From Camarhynchus parvulus (taxonomy: Eukaryota > Chordata > Aves > Passeriformes > Thraupidae), in NCBI RefSeq assembly GCF_901933205.1, contig NC_044571.1:72913689-72977688 (forward strand): a stretch of DNA of 64,000 nucleotides, written 5' to 3'. The position numbers were made by a program, and so were the translations under genes. This document shows positions 49,091 through 62,789 of the stretch, piece by piece (the first letter of the stretch is position 1; every line of letters begins with the position of its first letter). Below the pieces are notes generated by a model that saw only the letters and a list, made by a program, of their open reading frames with translations, ran no database searches and was not told the origin of the DNA.

Positions 49091-52000
49091 AGGCTGCCAA
49101 CAAGAAACACCTGGCTTGGGCAGACTTCAGCTTCTCCTCATTGTTTCTAATTCATGAAACAAAGAAAAGAATTATTTTTTAAGTAGTAAAAATTGTGAGT
49201 TTCTATTAAAATATATCAGTCTGAAGGAATATAACCCCTTCTATTATGGAAACAAAATGTTCTTTGTCAGGAAAAATATTAAAGAAAAATAAATCTATCA
49301 GGAGCTATTGTAGTCCCCTTTTCTTGTTAGCAAAATTAATCATAGTGTTATAAAGCACAAGGAGGTATGAAAGGAGCCCACACTAAACATTGAAATGCAT
49401 TCAGAAACTGCTTTCTGAATTTTCTGACCCTTTTCTAGATTAGTCAATAATTGCAACAAACTTGCATTTACACACAACTCCAAGAGTACTTGTGGGTAAT
49501 TTCAATGGAGGGGGTGAAAGTCTTTAAACAAAAACCATATAATATTAATATATGAAATAATGGATATTTTTAAGCAGTTGAAACATTAGAGCACTTGACA
49601 TAAAGGGACTACAAACCACTCTTTTGTTCTGTAGTCCCTTACATTTGTTTGCAACACAACTGCTTTCCTCTTTTATTTTATCACAGATCTGTTCTAGATG
49701 CCAAGATCTTTCCACCTCTTCTCGATGACAGAATATTTGAACAGAAGTCTGGAGCTAGGCTATAGCCAACTCTTTATTGTTTTTATTTTCAATTGAAGTA
49801 ATCGACACAGAAACACAAATTCCAGTCCACATCTCCCCTCACTGCCCAACATTTCCATTGCCCAACACAGACATTTAGCAACAAAATTGTAGCAAGGTTT
49901 GATGCTTGATAAAAAAAAGGTGGCACACTGGACTTTCAAATAAGAATTTGCCACTGCTGATAACTTCAGCTGAAGACAGGTCAACACACAGAAGGAAGAG
50001 ATTCTGCATTTGCAAATGTTCATCTGAATGACTACTAGAAAAGCGTATTTACTGAACTTCAGCATCATTACATGACTAAAAGCAATAATGAGAACCACAG
50101 AGGCAGCTGTCCTCCTCTGCTTGTGAGGACAGGCAAACTGCTGGGAAATATCTACTGTGATTTAACAGAAGGGGAGAATGACAGTAGGTTTGTTACAACT
50201 GTTTCAAGTAACTTTCGAAGCTTTATGTGGATATTAAGGCAATTCAACACAGTAAATGAAAGTACATACTGTCATGCTATTACACTGACGTGCTTATCAG
50301 GTGCCCAGATATTAAACTTCAAAGAAGAAACCCCAACTATAGTTTCTCCACACTGTCCATTAAACGCTCCTAAAAACAACTACTAACACCACAATTTTGG
50401 AGCTTTTAAGTCAGAGGCAGGAGGAGACTCCACACTAATTTCTGCCACTGTGAACACAAAGACTGAGAGAAAGCTACCCACGAGCACAGTGGGACGCCTG
50501 ATCCCCAGCACTGGATTAAGCCTCTTTGCAAACAGCGAATAAAAGCAGTGATCTGAAAAAGCTAATCAGTCCCTGCTGTGGTATTTAGACTACCTCAGTT
50601 GCCGGTATTGGATAACGTTAAGCATATTAAAACTTCTGTAGGCAAAATTGGAAGCCAGTCCAGTTCACCTATGTCCAAGAACTGCACTTAAATGCAAGCA
50701 GGATCACTAGGCTAGTCATTTGTTATCTCCCTGATTAGAGCCGGGCATTTCTTTTGCAACACAGAGATGCTTGCTTTGCAGATACATATATGATACCCTT
50801 TATATACATCTGTAACAGAGAACTCCGTGGCAGAGAAGTGCTGTACTTATGGCTCTACAGCCACAACTACTGCAAGTGTATTACTCAGCTTAGAAAACTG
50901 CCTTAAAAATAATGCTGTAAGATATTCACTTGCAAAGACCTGCCCCCTCTATGTCTTCTACAGTAACAATAAAAATACCATCCTGTTTCATGTACCACCA
51001 TACTCTCCACACACCAAGTGCACGTCTTCAGGGAACCAGGTATAAACTTTAGTTGCAGATTAAAGTTCATGCAAACACCATTCTGCAGCACTGTGACCAA
51101 AATGAGAATGGATGCAGTCTGAAGACTTACATTATATTGTTAAATTTACAGAAAATATTCTAGTAAACTAGAGTTGGGTGAATTAAGACGACTTTTTCTA
51201 ATTCTATCTTGTGCACAACATCAGTTACTTAAACCAAATGCCTCTTCTGGAAGCATCTTCTCAGCTCTTCCCTAAAAGAAGGTGGGTTGTTGAAGGTTTA
51301 CAAGGTATCAGATCATCCTATTAAATCATGCTTGTGATGACAGAAAAGCATTCATATTAAGGCTTATCAAGTAGATGAGGCTTCCTTGTGGGAATGATGA
51401 GCTCACCTGCATGAAAGACATTGTATGAAACAGTGGGGCTGTGCCATCACATCTGTGAAAGGCAGATGTGCCTAAGAGCATCACCAGAAGGTATAAAGCA
51501 AGCACAAGGCACACAGCACAAAGGGACAAAGCAAGTTCTACTTTTTGTGCTAAAACCTCCAAATCCAATAATGAGTTCAACAGCTTCCTATTATGACACT
51601 CAAAATACAAAGAGGTAGTAAATTAAATCCAGACACAGCAAATGTAACAGCTCCTTCAAATTTCTGGTCTTGCAAGATGAGTAAGCTATAAAAACCTATA
51701 TTTGTGGCTGCTAGGTATGGGACATCTTGTACAGTGCTCATCAGGTCCTTAGTGCCACTTGATTAAACAGCAGGCCAGCACAAAATCCTGAATTGCCTGG
51801 AGGTGATGGGCTTGGAGACTCCGTGGTGGAAGGAGATTTCAGAATGGCACAGCAGAAGTGTATGGGATGCTGCAGAGAGATACAGACCAGGCTGTCTCTT
51901 GGTTTGGGTGAGGGGTGGGAAGGAGAGCATCCCCTTTATCCTCCCCCCCACCTGCCCAGTGTGGTGTGAAAAGCACACATGGAAGGGCCAGAGAGACCAA

Positions 52001-53555
52001 AGGGGGGAGAGCTGGAGCAGCTGGGAAATTCAGACAGCAGAGGCTGAAGATATTAGGGAAGCAATACTATAAGGCAGAAAAAACCCTCTAAAAACCCTCC
52101 AAAGAAGCTGCTAGCTCCAGCCAAATCTTGTTGTTTCAAACACTGAAAGCAAAGTCTTATTTAAAGGGAAATTATTTTATGCAAGCATACAAAATGGTCA
52201 TTCTGTCATTCTGTAACTCCAGCGGTATTATTGCAGCAATTAGAAAGACAATTTGTCCCATTAACATGTTTAATTATCTTTTATTTTACAACTTTGTGCT
52301 AAGTCTCCTGTAATAAATTATGTTCTTTGCAAGAACACACATTGATTTAACTTTGCAGAAGTTAAATCAATCATGTACCACTGCATTTATGAAGTAGAAA
52401 TTAAGGTTATAGGCTACAGACAAAGCTCAAAAAAAGGTGAAAAACTTATGTTTACTGTTGGACTTGGGAGCTGCAAGGGAGATGCTTATTTTTAAAATTA
52501 CAAGGTGGCAATGCAAAAAAAAATTCCTTTCAAGTTATACGAAGAGATAGACTATCTTAAATAGAACACTTGAAAGAAGATCGCCTAGTTTTGAGGAGTG
52601 GTAAGTGGTGCTCTAGACTGGATCTACTCACAGTCAAAACCAGACAAAAACCCATCACTTTACAGCCATACAAAGGACTGAATTAAATGACCCGTAAAGA
52701 GTGCCTAGAATTCAGAAAAAGAACTGATATTATGATAAAGATGAGTAATGTTTTGCCTAGAGAATGACTAACCTTTCAAAACCACCATATTTTAAAATAA
52801 GGTTCAACCGTATTTTCAAATTGCTCTGTAGAAAAATATGCACTTTCAAATGAATTAAAACAAAGTGGTGAAAAGTTCTTTCTCTCTTTGAAAAAAGACT
52901 CATCTCTCTCTAGTTATCCCTAAAATTAAAAAAGCAGAGATGCGTTTTCCAGCAGGGCATCATCTTAAAAGAAGGCCAGAATGTCTACAGTTTCTGGTAT
53001 TATCCCATTAGATCATTGGTATATTGGCTGCATGCAAGACCTGAGCAAACCACTGCAACATTTATCAGGAAGTCCTCTGAGGTTTTGAAGAGAAGCAGAA
53101 AACCCCAAGTGTTATCATATGTAGCAATTACTTTTTTTTTGCTAACCACAGGTGAAACAGATCCAGTCTTCATTTTTCTGTTGGTAGACAAAGGCAGTGA
53201 CCATGAGCTGTTCATCACAACATGACAAAGCACCAGCCTGCAGCTGCACAGTGTGCCTACATGAGGAGCCCAAGAGGCTTGAACCACACCAGTCAACTAC
53301 ACAGAAAGCACAAAGCAGCATTCTGCGACGCCAAAAACACTGGCATCATCACCCTCACTACCACACTGAGGTGTAGCACCTGAAATGAAACACATTTTCT
53401 GAAGCAGATTTTAATTTTAAAATTAAATAGTTTTGATCATGTGACAAAAAAACCCTCCACTGTTTACCTAAGAGGATGATGATTTCCTCAGTAACGTAAC
53501 TTACAGGTATTCACTGTAGGCATGGGTTCCTAAGATGTGCTCCTTTCACAGGCGT
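49091..53555 (-). other. ZC3H12C: ZC3H12C first intron, middle part
   Basis: Intronic if the CpG-island first exon is used. AT-rich sequence. A GC-richer patch at about 51,800-52,070 gives short open frames on both strands without family resemblance. I see no supported feature. Confidence 0.6.
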
Positions 53556-54120
53556 CACAGAATCCCTGAAGTTGGAAGAGACCTCTGTAGGACATCAGGT
53601 CCAGCTCCCCTGCTCCAGCAGGGCTACCAAGAGCCAGCTGCTAGACCCTGTCCAGACAGCATCTGAACACCTCCAAGAATGGCCACTCCACAACCTCCCT
53701 GGGCAGCTGCCATTGCTTGGTCATCCTCCCAGAAAAAGTGCATTTCCTAATGTTCAGAAGGAATAGTCTGTGCCCACTGCTTCTGGTCTTGTCCATGGGC
53801 ACCACTGAAAAGAGGCTGGCTCTGTCTGCTTTGCACACACCCTTCAAGTATTTATATGCATTGATAAGAAACCCACAAGCCTCTTCTCCAGGCAGAACAG
53901 TGCCAGCTCTCTCAACCTTCCCTCCTAGAGGAGATGCTCCACTCCCTTCATCATCTTTCTGGCCCTTCATTAGCCTCACTCCATAACTCCATGTCTCTCT
54001 TCTGCAGGAGGGCTCAGATTTATCTCACCAGTGCCAAGCACAGGGGAAGGATCACCTCCCCTTCCGTGCTACACAACCCCTCCTAGTACAACCAGGCCAT
54101 TGCTGGCTGCCTCCAGCACA
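53556..54120 (-). mobile_element. CR1 LINE, 3' fragment
   Basis: Read on the + strand it starts CACAGAATCCCTGAAGTTGG and AGAGACCTCTG, the reverse complement of the CR1 3' terminus. It continues through CCCACTGCTTCTGGTCTTGT, GGCACCACTGAAAAGAGGCTGG and TTTATATGCATTGATAAG to CTTCTCCAGGCAGAACAGTG in CR1 order. It is 5'-truncated and lies in the same orientation as ZC3H12C. Confidence 0.93.
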
Positions 54121-55987
54121 ATGACACACAGCAGGCACAAGGATTTCCCATCTTTAAGTGGATGCTCCAACTCAAATGTGGTTAAACTCCAGCACAAATA
54201 TACAAGCCACTGTACCCACACCTGCACAAGCACATCAGGGCATGCACACATATGGACAATCCCAGAAGTCTTCTTTCCAAGGGCAGTAAGTCACATGGCC
54301 AGAAATTCTTGGGGGGTTTTTTGGGAATAGACACAAAGCTCTGCAGGAAAGTACTTAGGGGTTTGCAACCCAGAAAGCACTGAAACCCCCTTTACACACT
54401 AAGGTTGGGCAACTGCTCTCACCAACACCATCTCACAAACTTCAGGTGTGAAATGCACTGTCTATTTCTGCAACAAATGGGGGAACAGTGCTTACTTAAA
54501 GATTGCAACTGCTTATTTTATGTTTTAGTTTTATTATTTATGAATTGAAGGAGACACAAGGATACAAAATGTTCAAGGGAAAAAAAGTTTCCACCAGTAC
54601 ATACATGTCAGATTTGATCTCCTCCACTTCCAGAAAGAGTCACGTTGTCTGGATGCTTTCTGAGCACGAAAATTTGAACTGTCTAATTAACTTTCCCTGT
54701 GACAATACTGGGTGGCCAGACAATGCCTACAACTGTACAAAGTGTATACCATCATGCTTAGCAAAGTACTTTTATTCAAATTTGTTCTGTCAGAAGAAAA
54801 TCCTCTTACAAAACTAACATGGTTATGTGAAAAAAAGTATTCTCTTCATTTAAATACACTTAGCTAGTCAACTTGATATCTTTTATCTGTGCCACAGACT
54901 ATTGTGAAGAATTTGAAAGGTTTGTCAGAGGAAAATAGGCTTCTCAAACTGTCTAGAGACATGGCCAGGTTGTGTTTCAGGCCATGTTGCTGGCAATAGA
55001 GCCCCATAATCTCCAGGGTTCCTGGACACAGTTCAATGTGTTGGTTGGACTCTGTGTCGCCCTAAATGGCTTCACAGTGTTATGCTTATTTGAGACACAA
55101 TTCCTATGCCTGTACCACACGGCTGCAGTTGTCTTTTTGGCCTGGAGCCTTCTGCAAGAGAGCTGCCAGCAGCGGATTTTCTGCACGACTTTCAGCCTTG
55201 CCATTTACTCTCTACTGGGATGAAAGAGGCAGAGAACATGTTAAGGTTCAATTTTTTACCCAGATTCAGTAAGCTAAGAATCAGAGAAGACAGAGATGAT
55301 AATGTGGTTTGTAGAGACACACTTGGCACATAACTGTTTCTTACTTTCTGAAGAAGCTTTTGATAGACTTCACAAGTGGCAACAATTGCCAGATCTTACA
55401 AAGTGGGTTACTGTAGCTGCAAATCAAAGTTCCAAATGAACTTGGATTCTTGGAATGAAAGAAAATAGCTGCACAGAGGTCTATCTTATTACCTGTAATT
55501 TAAGTATAGCTTTTCTTCAGATTTACTGTATTACTGAACTCAGGAAAGACCATCAAAAAGTCTCCACACTGAGCTACATACAGGCTTTGAAATCCTAGTA
55601 TCTTACATGTTAATAAACAGCTTGCTCATGTTTGATAACCTAATACATCAGAAAGAGAAAAACTGTGTTAGTGATTTCACATAATTTTTCCAGCTATTTG
55701 CAGTCTCAGAGTCATTCTGGGCTCAGAAGTTTGCAGCTTTTAAAGCAGTAATTAATATCGCTGACCAAATTTTCTTGTATTTAGTTGAAAAGCCAGCTAG
55801 ATTTTAGGCCTGTGAATTCATGCACACATTTCTTTAATTAGGCTAACATTTTGAGCCCTTCTAACCCCTCAGTGCTCATACTTTCCTTTTCCCAGTCCTT
55901 GTCATGAAGTTAGATCTGATAAAGACATGCAAATGGGAATACTTTATTCAGAACTGGTGATGCTTTAACATTTAGTATTAAATAATT
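54121..55987 (-). other. ZC3H12C: ZC3H12C first intron between two CR1 fragments
   Basis: Unremarkable intronic sequence. A short hydrophobic open frame on the + strand at 54972-55223 has no family match that I know and no exon signals. Confidence 0.55.
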
Positions 55988-56600
55988 TAGTTTGGAAGGA
56001 ATCTCTGGAGTTCAACTAGTCCAACAAACTCCCACTTAATACAGGTTCAGCTACAGTAAGTTGCTCTGTGTCTTTCCCTTTTGAGCATTTCCAAGGCTGG
56101 AGACTCCACAATTTCCCCAAACACCTGCCCCAGTGTGTAAGTATTCTCATGGTCACATTTTTCTTCATCTTCAGCCACTATTCTCGCTATACCTTGGCAA
56201 CTGCTGCCTCTTGCCCCTTTTGTTACATGCCTCCACACAGAGTACTCCGTCTTCTCCAAACAAGTTATAGAGCTGAAGATGGCAGTAAGATCCCCCTTTG
56301 TCTTTTCTTAAGTAAGGCTGAACAAACTCGGCTCTCCTGGTGTCTCTCCTCATTACACAATGCGCTCCAGCCCCCAATCAACCTGGTTGCCATGCACCAG
56401 ACTGGTCCCTGTAAGGTAGTGCTTTCTCTTGCCCTTTAGAGACCAAAGCTGGACTCAGTGCTCCAAATACAACATCACCAGTGCCAAGAGGTAAATGATC
56501 ACTTCACTTGGCCTGATGGTGAATCTCTTGCTAATATGCCCTATTTAGCTTTATTATCTATTTCTGCAACATCATCTTACACTCACCAAGGGATGAGGCT
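55988..56600 (-). mobile_element. CR1 LINE, older 3' fragment
   Basis: The + strand reading GGAAGGAATCTCTGGAGTTC followed by AACTAGTCCAAC and later ACTCCACAATTTCCCC is the complement of a CR1 3' end. Later blocks (TGGACTCAGTGCTCCAAATA, ATCACCAGTGCCAAGAGG) keep the CR1 order. It is more diverged than the copy at 53.6 kb and lacks the terminal repeat. Confidence 0.87.
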
Positions 56601-59600
56601 TTATGGTCCACAAAAGGATCCCATGTCAGCAGATGAACTAAACCCTATTTACAATGCCCACCGGAGGCGTCTGTTTTCAGTCTGCCCACTACAAACATTT
56701 TCTCATCAGAGGTCTCACAGGCATAATGATAAGTGCATTCAAGCTGCAGATGAACAATTCAAACTGCTCACAGAAGTAGCAACAAAGATCAGCTTTAAGA
56801 TGATGATGCCTATTTCACACTAATGAGTTTGCTTATCTGAGGTCTCTCTTGCAACATATGTATATATCAGAACCAAACTGATTTGTAACATACTAATGTC
56901 CAAAATTTATCAAGGTATTGCATGTGAGTTATAGTCCTACCACAGCCTTATAAAACTTTGGAGCAGCCAGTTTTATGAACAAATCAGATGGCAGACTACC
57001 ACCAAATACTTTACAAAACCTTATGGAGAGACCTAAGTACCTATGTACTCTACCAACACCATTAAAACTTATCAAACAACAATTATTCTTACTCCTGAAA
57101 AAACTGGCTGCATAATTTCACAATGCAAACACATACTAAATCTCAGGGAGATCTGTAGCTTAACTTCTCCTAAATGATCAGGCAAGGGTGGTTTACCAAG
57201 TATCACTTATAAGCAATGCTCAATTCAGAGAAGACAGCAAAGATCTCACACAAAACTCATGACTTTGAATGAGTCCCGGCAGCAAGGTCAAGCTCCAGAA
57301 AGTGAGCACTACCCAAACACATTTAGCCACACAGTCTTTTGCTAGAACCAGATGAAAATCCCACCAATGTATGTATGATATCAGATGTTATTTTCTTCCA
57401 CAGAACAGCTAGAGTAAAAAGCTATGAAAAGAGAAGCGAACAAGTGGCTGGGGAAACAGTAGGTGAAGCAGAAAACTCTGATTTTAATCTTTCACCAGAA
57501 AGCATGGACTGTAGCTCAACAGCTTCAAGAAATCCAGACTGTAATCCCAACAGTGACAGGTCCAGCAACTCTAATGAGTCCAACTCCCAGCTCGGCAAGG
57601 ATGGCAAAAGCCTAGCTGGCAACCCAGCAAGAAAGGCAGTACAAACCCCAGAAGCAGCTGCTACAGAGACTTGTGAACCCAGCTGCACAGCCCTGGGCAC
57701 TTGCACATCACAGTCCTTCCCTAGCCAGAACAAACCATTTCCAGAGGTGTATCTGGCATTACAAATAGCATGTGTTAGAATTATTGCTGCAGGAAAAATT
57801 ATCTGAGGTTTCCAAAGCAGTTGAATGTTTTTAAGGTGGAAAAACCTTAGGGGATGTTGCTGCAAGCTATGAGGCTCTAAGGCTCTCCACTAAGATGAAG
57901 TCAAGATCTCCATGTAAATGTTTATGGCACTTCTTATAAGAGAACTGTCTCTCATCAATAATGAAGCCATGTATTGAATCTGGAAAGATAGATAACTAAT
58001 CAATTCAAATATTAGCTTTACAGATAACAAAGGACTGAAGAGACCTGTTGAGAGTCAAGGCACCAACTATAACGGTAACTATGAGAGCAAAGAGATGAAG
58101 AATGAGACACCAGATACTTACATTAACAGTTTAAAGAACAAAAGTAGACTTGGAAAGTAGCTTCTGCCAAAAGACAGGCAATTGTCCCTTTTCCAGACAA
58201 CCTCTGCCAAACCACCAAATTTCATTAATCCTAAGATAAAAGGTCTAAGTCATAGCAACACTGAAATGTTCAGTTCATCACAAAACTTCAAAGCTTCATG
58301 GGACTGATTCATTGATTTCACAACTTAGCACATTACTTTTTACAGCTCATAGGGGAGCACGGCTCACACAAATGGTCATTTAGGAATTATCATGTGAGTT
58401 TCTGTCAAGCAGTAAAGGGCTCAAGGATTTTACTCTTTAAGATGCTCCCTAGACTCTGAACTTTACCTACTCACAGCAAGCAAATGCTTTTCAGGTATTT
58501 GCAATAACCTGTGTCACATTTACTGAACACCTCCAGCTTCACTGATTCTCCAATCTCTGGCACTCCTCTGAAACTTTCAACCTCCTCCCAAGACATTCCT
58601 TTCATACCAAAAGAAGCTACTCTATTTCTTCCATTGGGAGGATTAATAACATCCATTAAACTTTTCTGCACTCCCATCCATTGAATGTCTTGCCCTTCCC
58701 TCCTCTCTACCCACTCTTTTCTCAAAATACCAACCTCTCATAAAGTAAAATCCCTTCTTCTTAACAAAGCTTTAGTTTTCTCATTATCCACCCTGAAGAA
58801 AATTGTAATTTTAAGCAAGAATACATTTTAAATACTTTGTATAATACTGCAGAAATTTTATGCAAAGAACACCTTTATCCTGAAAGAATTTAGAACCAAA
58901 TCACTTTGGTCCAAAACAGAGGTATTGGGAGGTACATTTATGAGCACATAGAAGGTTTCTACATTTAAAGGACAGCAGAACCTGGGATGGTCTAGCATTC
59001 TATTCTGTATCCATCTACACGTACACACACACATGTACATATAAATATATAAATAGACACCCACACTCCCAGGGAGGAGGATGACATATGTCAAATTTTA
59101 AAGTGTTACACTGGTATCATAAATCAAACAAATATTACCTCAAAATGCTCAAGCCATCAGGAGAGGTAGTCTGGTGCTCGCTATGACATAAGCCTGGAAG
59201 AATGATGAATCTCACAGTTGCAGAGGGTGAGCTATGTTACTCCCCAGGGGAAACTTTGAAAACATCTTGCCTGGACCTTTTGAGCTGGGAGAGTAGAGGC
59301 GCAAGTCTTAAAATTGAGGTATGCTCTCAAAGCATTCTCATTCTGCAGCTATAACTCAAAAATGAACGGAGCTTGAGTTTACCAAAGCCCTAAAATAATT
59401 CTTTAATGGTCAGTACAACACCCTAGCAGAATGTGAAAAGTCAGTGTCAAATGTCAAGCACAGCACCTCATGCTAAGGAAAAAGCAATTTGGGTTTTTGG
59501 CAGCGCAAGCTAAGTTTTTACATAAGACGTGATCTAACCTGAAGTAATCAATCCTGATAGGTAAAAGAGAAATGCCTGGTTCATCTAAGCAGAAAGCCTC

Positions 59601-62600
59601 AGGGTTATGAAAACCTCTGTCAATTTCTACTCACCACCAAACAACTTGGTAAGGAACATGCTTTTTGACAGAGCCTCAAGCTGTTACACAAAAACATTTA
59701 AAGATGAAGACCTTTTAAATAAAAAACCTCCGCTAGCTCTGGAGATCTGCCTATTCCACAAGACATACAGAAGAAAAATACAGACAGTGAGAAAAAAAAA
59801 TTAAAAAAAAAAAGGACGAAGGAAAAGGCGTGGGGGAGAGGGGAAGAAGAGAGAGTGAAATGCCTCATAACTCTACCAGGAAGGCAATTATGAGCAGATT
59901 ACAATTGATTTTCTATCTATTTTCAAACTGAAAATAACTACAGTTTGAGGCCAGGAAGTAAGAAAAATTACTCTGATTCTTATTACACCATCTCACCTCT
60001 GGTTTTTTTTATAGTCTACTTTTAACATATAATTTAGCAATTAAAACGTAGTGTCAATTCTTTCAAGCATAAAAATATGGGCTTGTTCAATTAATGGGCT
60101 TCTTGATTCAAACATATGGTAGAAGTAGTACATTTATTGTAAATATTTAGCAAGCTAGGAGACATGAGGCATTTTACACACAACTATACATGATAAGAGA
60201 TATAAAGCATCACTCTACAACTTCAGTCCTAGGACAGAAACAGCTCAGTCTCTTCATAGAAACAACTCACTGCAGTTTTTGTACAACATCTGTTTCTTAC
60301 AGTAGCTCAGACACAGTTTTCAGTACCCCAAGTGAAAAAACAAGGTGCAATCACCTCGTCACCAATAAGGCCGCTGGCTAGCTCCCATGGCAACAAACAC
60401 TATGGAAATGACTGAATGATGAAATATCTCTTGGATAACTTAGAAAAACTCTTATCTATGTCTACCTAGCTATATGTGAGACATTGCTCCAGAGAACAGC
60501 AAAAACAGCAGAATAGTATTTACAGAAGAGGAAAAGCAGAAGTTTTACATCACACATTTTCTACCCTTCCTCCTAATTACTATAAATGTCTCTCCCCATT
60601 ATTTACTACTGCTACTCCCTCTGAAGCATTTCAGTTTTTAAGAATTATTTAAAATACAGATTATGAAGAGATTGATCATTGGATGCTGAGGCTACCAAAA
60701 TCCAGATTATGATCTTTTTTAATTAAAAAATAAATAAAGGACAATTACTGGAAAAAAAATAACAGACTCTTTAGTTCTGGGCAGAAATTTTTTAATAACT
60801 GGCTTAAGATATTAGGAGATGATGCAGAAAATACTAAACAAGATTTTATGACTCCTCTAATGAAAAAAGTCAAACTAAATCACACATCTCTTTTCTACCA
60901 AATGGAGTTGCTTAGCTGTAGCCATTTCTGAGTACAACAAAAACTGACCTGACCCAAATAAGTTCCTCATTTTACTTCACAGCGACTTTGAATTGCTTTT
61001 TCTCCAGCTTGCTTAAAGAGTACTTTTAACTGCGTGTAGCATGTATAGGACCTCACAAAATTAAGTTTTGTAAGGTTTTTGATTTACCTATGTAAAACTG
61101 AGCAGTAAATATCTAGTCAACAGGTATCATCAAATATCTAACTGCACCTCCAATCTTTTCAAGTCTCACCAACTGCAAACTTAGTTTTCCTCAAAAGTAT
61201 CAACAGCTCTGGAACACCAACAGTGTTTTTAAAGGTTGGTACAACCCAGGGAAGCAGGCAGTGAAATCACTGCAGCAGAGGGTTCTTCAGCACAGCAGTC
61301 AGCATGAAATACACAATCTGCACAGATGAGTCAAGTCTGGATAATCCCTTCATGCTCTGTCAGGTTGAGAGTATGAGGTCTGTTTTTAAATTGCATATCT
61401 TCAATAAACTCCACTTCTCTGCACGCACATTTTAAGACAATATTTTTCAATGCATGTTTTGATTTGCAAATGTGTAAAAATACTGTTAGTGGAGTTCTGT
61501 CTGTCAGGATCTTATAAATAATAACTGCCTTTTAAAAAGGACTGCAAATGGTAATGGTAATTGCAGCTCCCCTGGGTGACTGCTGCCCAGAAGTCTGGTG
61601 TCGTAATAAAGGTGTAATAACCATGGTAAGATTTGTATAGAGATGAAATACTTTGAATTGGTTCAACTACACCCATCAGGAAAAAACAAAAAGTAAGTTT
61701 TTGAATTTTCAAGAGTAAGTGGTCTAATTAATAAAGAAGAGGGAGCAGGGAGAGAGAAAACAGAAAATTTTCTCCCTAATTCCCTAAAATTGTTGCAAAT
61801 GTGTTTTACACTGACATAACTGTAAAACTCTCTCAGTTTAAAATTCTCTTTAAAATGCCAACATGCTTGAGTTCAGATTCATTGATGACACATTACACTC
61901 TGTTGAAGTGTAGTATCACCCTGGAGCATTGTCAGTTAGAGAATTCAGTTCACTAAGATATATCTAATACAATCCTTGAAGAAGTCTTATTGTCAGCTGA
62001 CTGGTTTGCTATATAGGCAAATGCTACATGGTAAGGAGACAGTGGAAGAGGAAGTACCCTGCCAGTTTGAAAACCCAGACATACTTCAATGGTTTATTTT
62101 CCTTCCAGATCAAAAGACCGTGCTACTGCTATCTTAAGTATGTTGTTAATTGCATAACCCTAAGAGCTGCAACTATGAGTTATGTCTCTGCTTTGCAAAC
62201 ACAGATCAAGAGGACAAGACACAGTAAACACGACATTTCAATACATCTGTTGTTCAAGAAATGTAGCCTGCCGTTTAGTGGGATGCATTTACTTAACCCG
62301 ACTTTTGGCAACACCATCGCTTATTTCGCCCTGTCAGATGCACCAAACCAGAGCCAGGCACGGGAGTGCGAGACAGGGCCAGGTCCGGCTGCAGAAGGTG
62401 CTGCACAACAAGCACAGCCCGGCAGAGTTTCCTCCCCCGGGGCATTATAAAATAGCGTCACCGCTCCACAAATACAACCCTACACGCCCGGCGCTACTCA
62501 GACATGCCTGCAGAATTACGCCCCAAACACACAGGTGATTGAAAATTAATTTTTACGAGAAATTACTGCTTAGAAGCCACAGCCAGATCTGAGAATGGTG

Positions 62601-62789
62601 AAACCGACAGATATTGCGGTTCGGTTAGAGCAAGCCAAATTATGCAGCCTGTAATCTCACACAAAGCGGAGGGAATAAATCTACACCCTCCTCACAGAAT
62701 TATTAAAAACAAAACAGCCACAAAAACAACCTCAAAAGTTAGAAGCAGGGGAACGGCAGGGTAGGTAGAGTACCTGAAACAAGTTTAAA
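56601..62789 (-). other. ZC3H12C: ZC3H12C first intron, distal part
   Basis: AT-rich and mostly featureless. It contains an open frame at 57375-57806 on the + strand (listed separately) and some short A/T and CA tracts, for example about 59020-59033. GC content rises from about 62,330 as the CpG island is approached. Confidence 0.55.
57375..57806 (+). other. Unassigned 143-codon open frame in ZC3H12C intron
   Basis: ATG at 57375-57377 and TGA at 57804-57806, antisense to ZC3H12C. The translation is unusually Ser/Asn-rich in the middle (DRSSNSNESNSQLGKDGKS) with few hydrophobic stretches. I know no matching family. The opposite strand is also open over most of it (57422-57865), which argues against coding. 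It is not called a gene. Confidence 0.15.

Noticed and set aside
54972..55223. Hydrophobic 83-codon open frame on the + strand that looks like a membrane segment
   Set aside because: It lacks exon signals and family resemblance, the opposite strand is open too, and the DNA is intronic between CR1 fragments.
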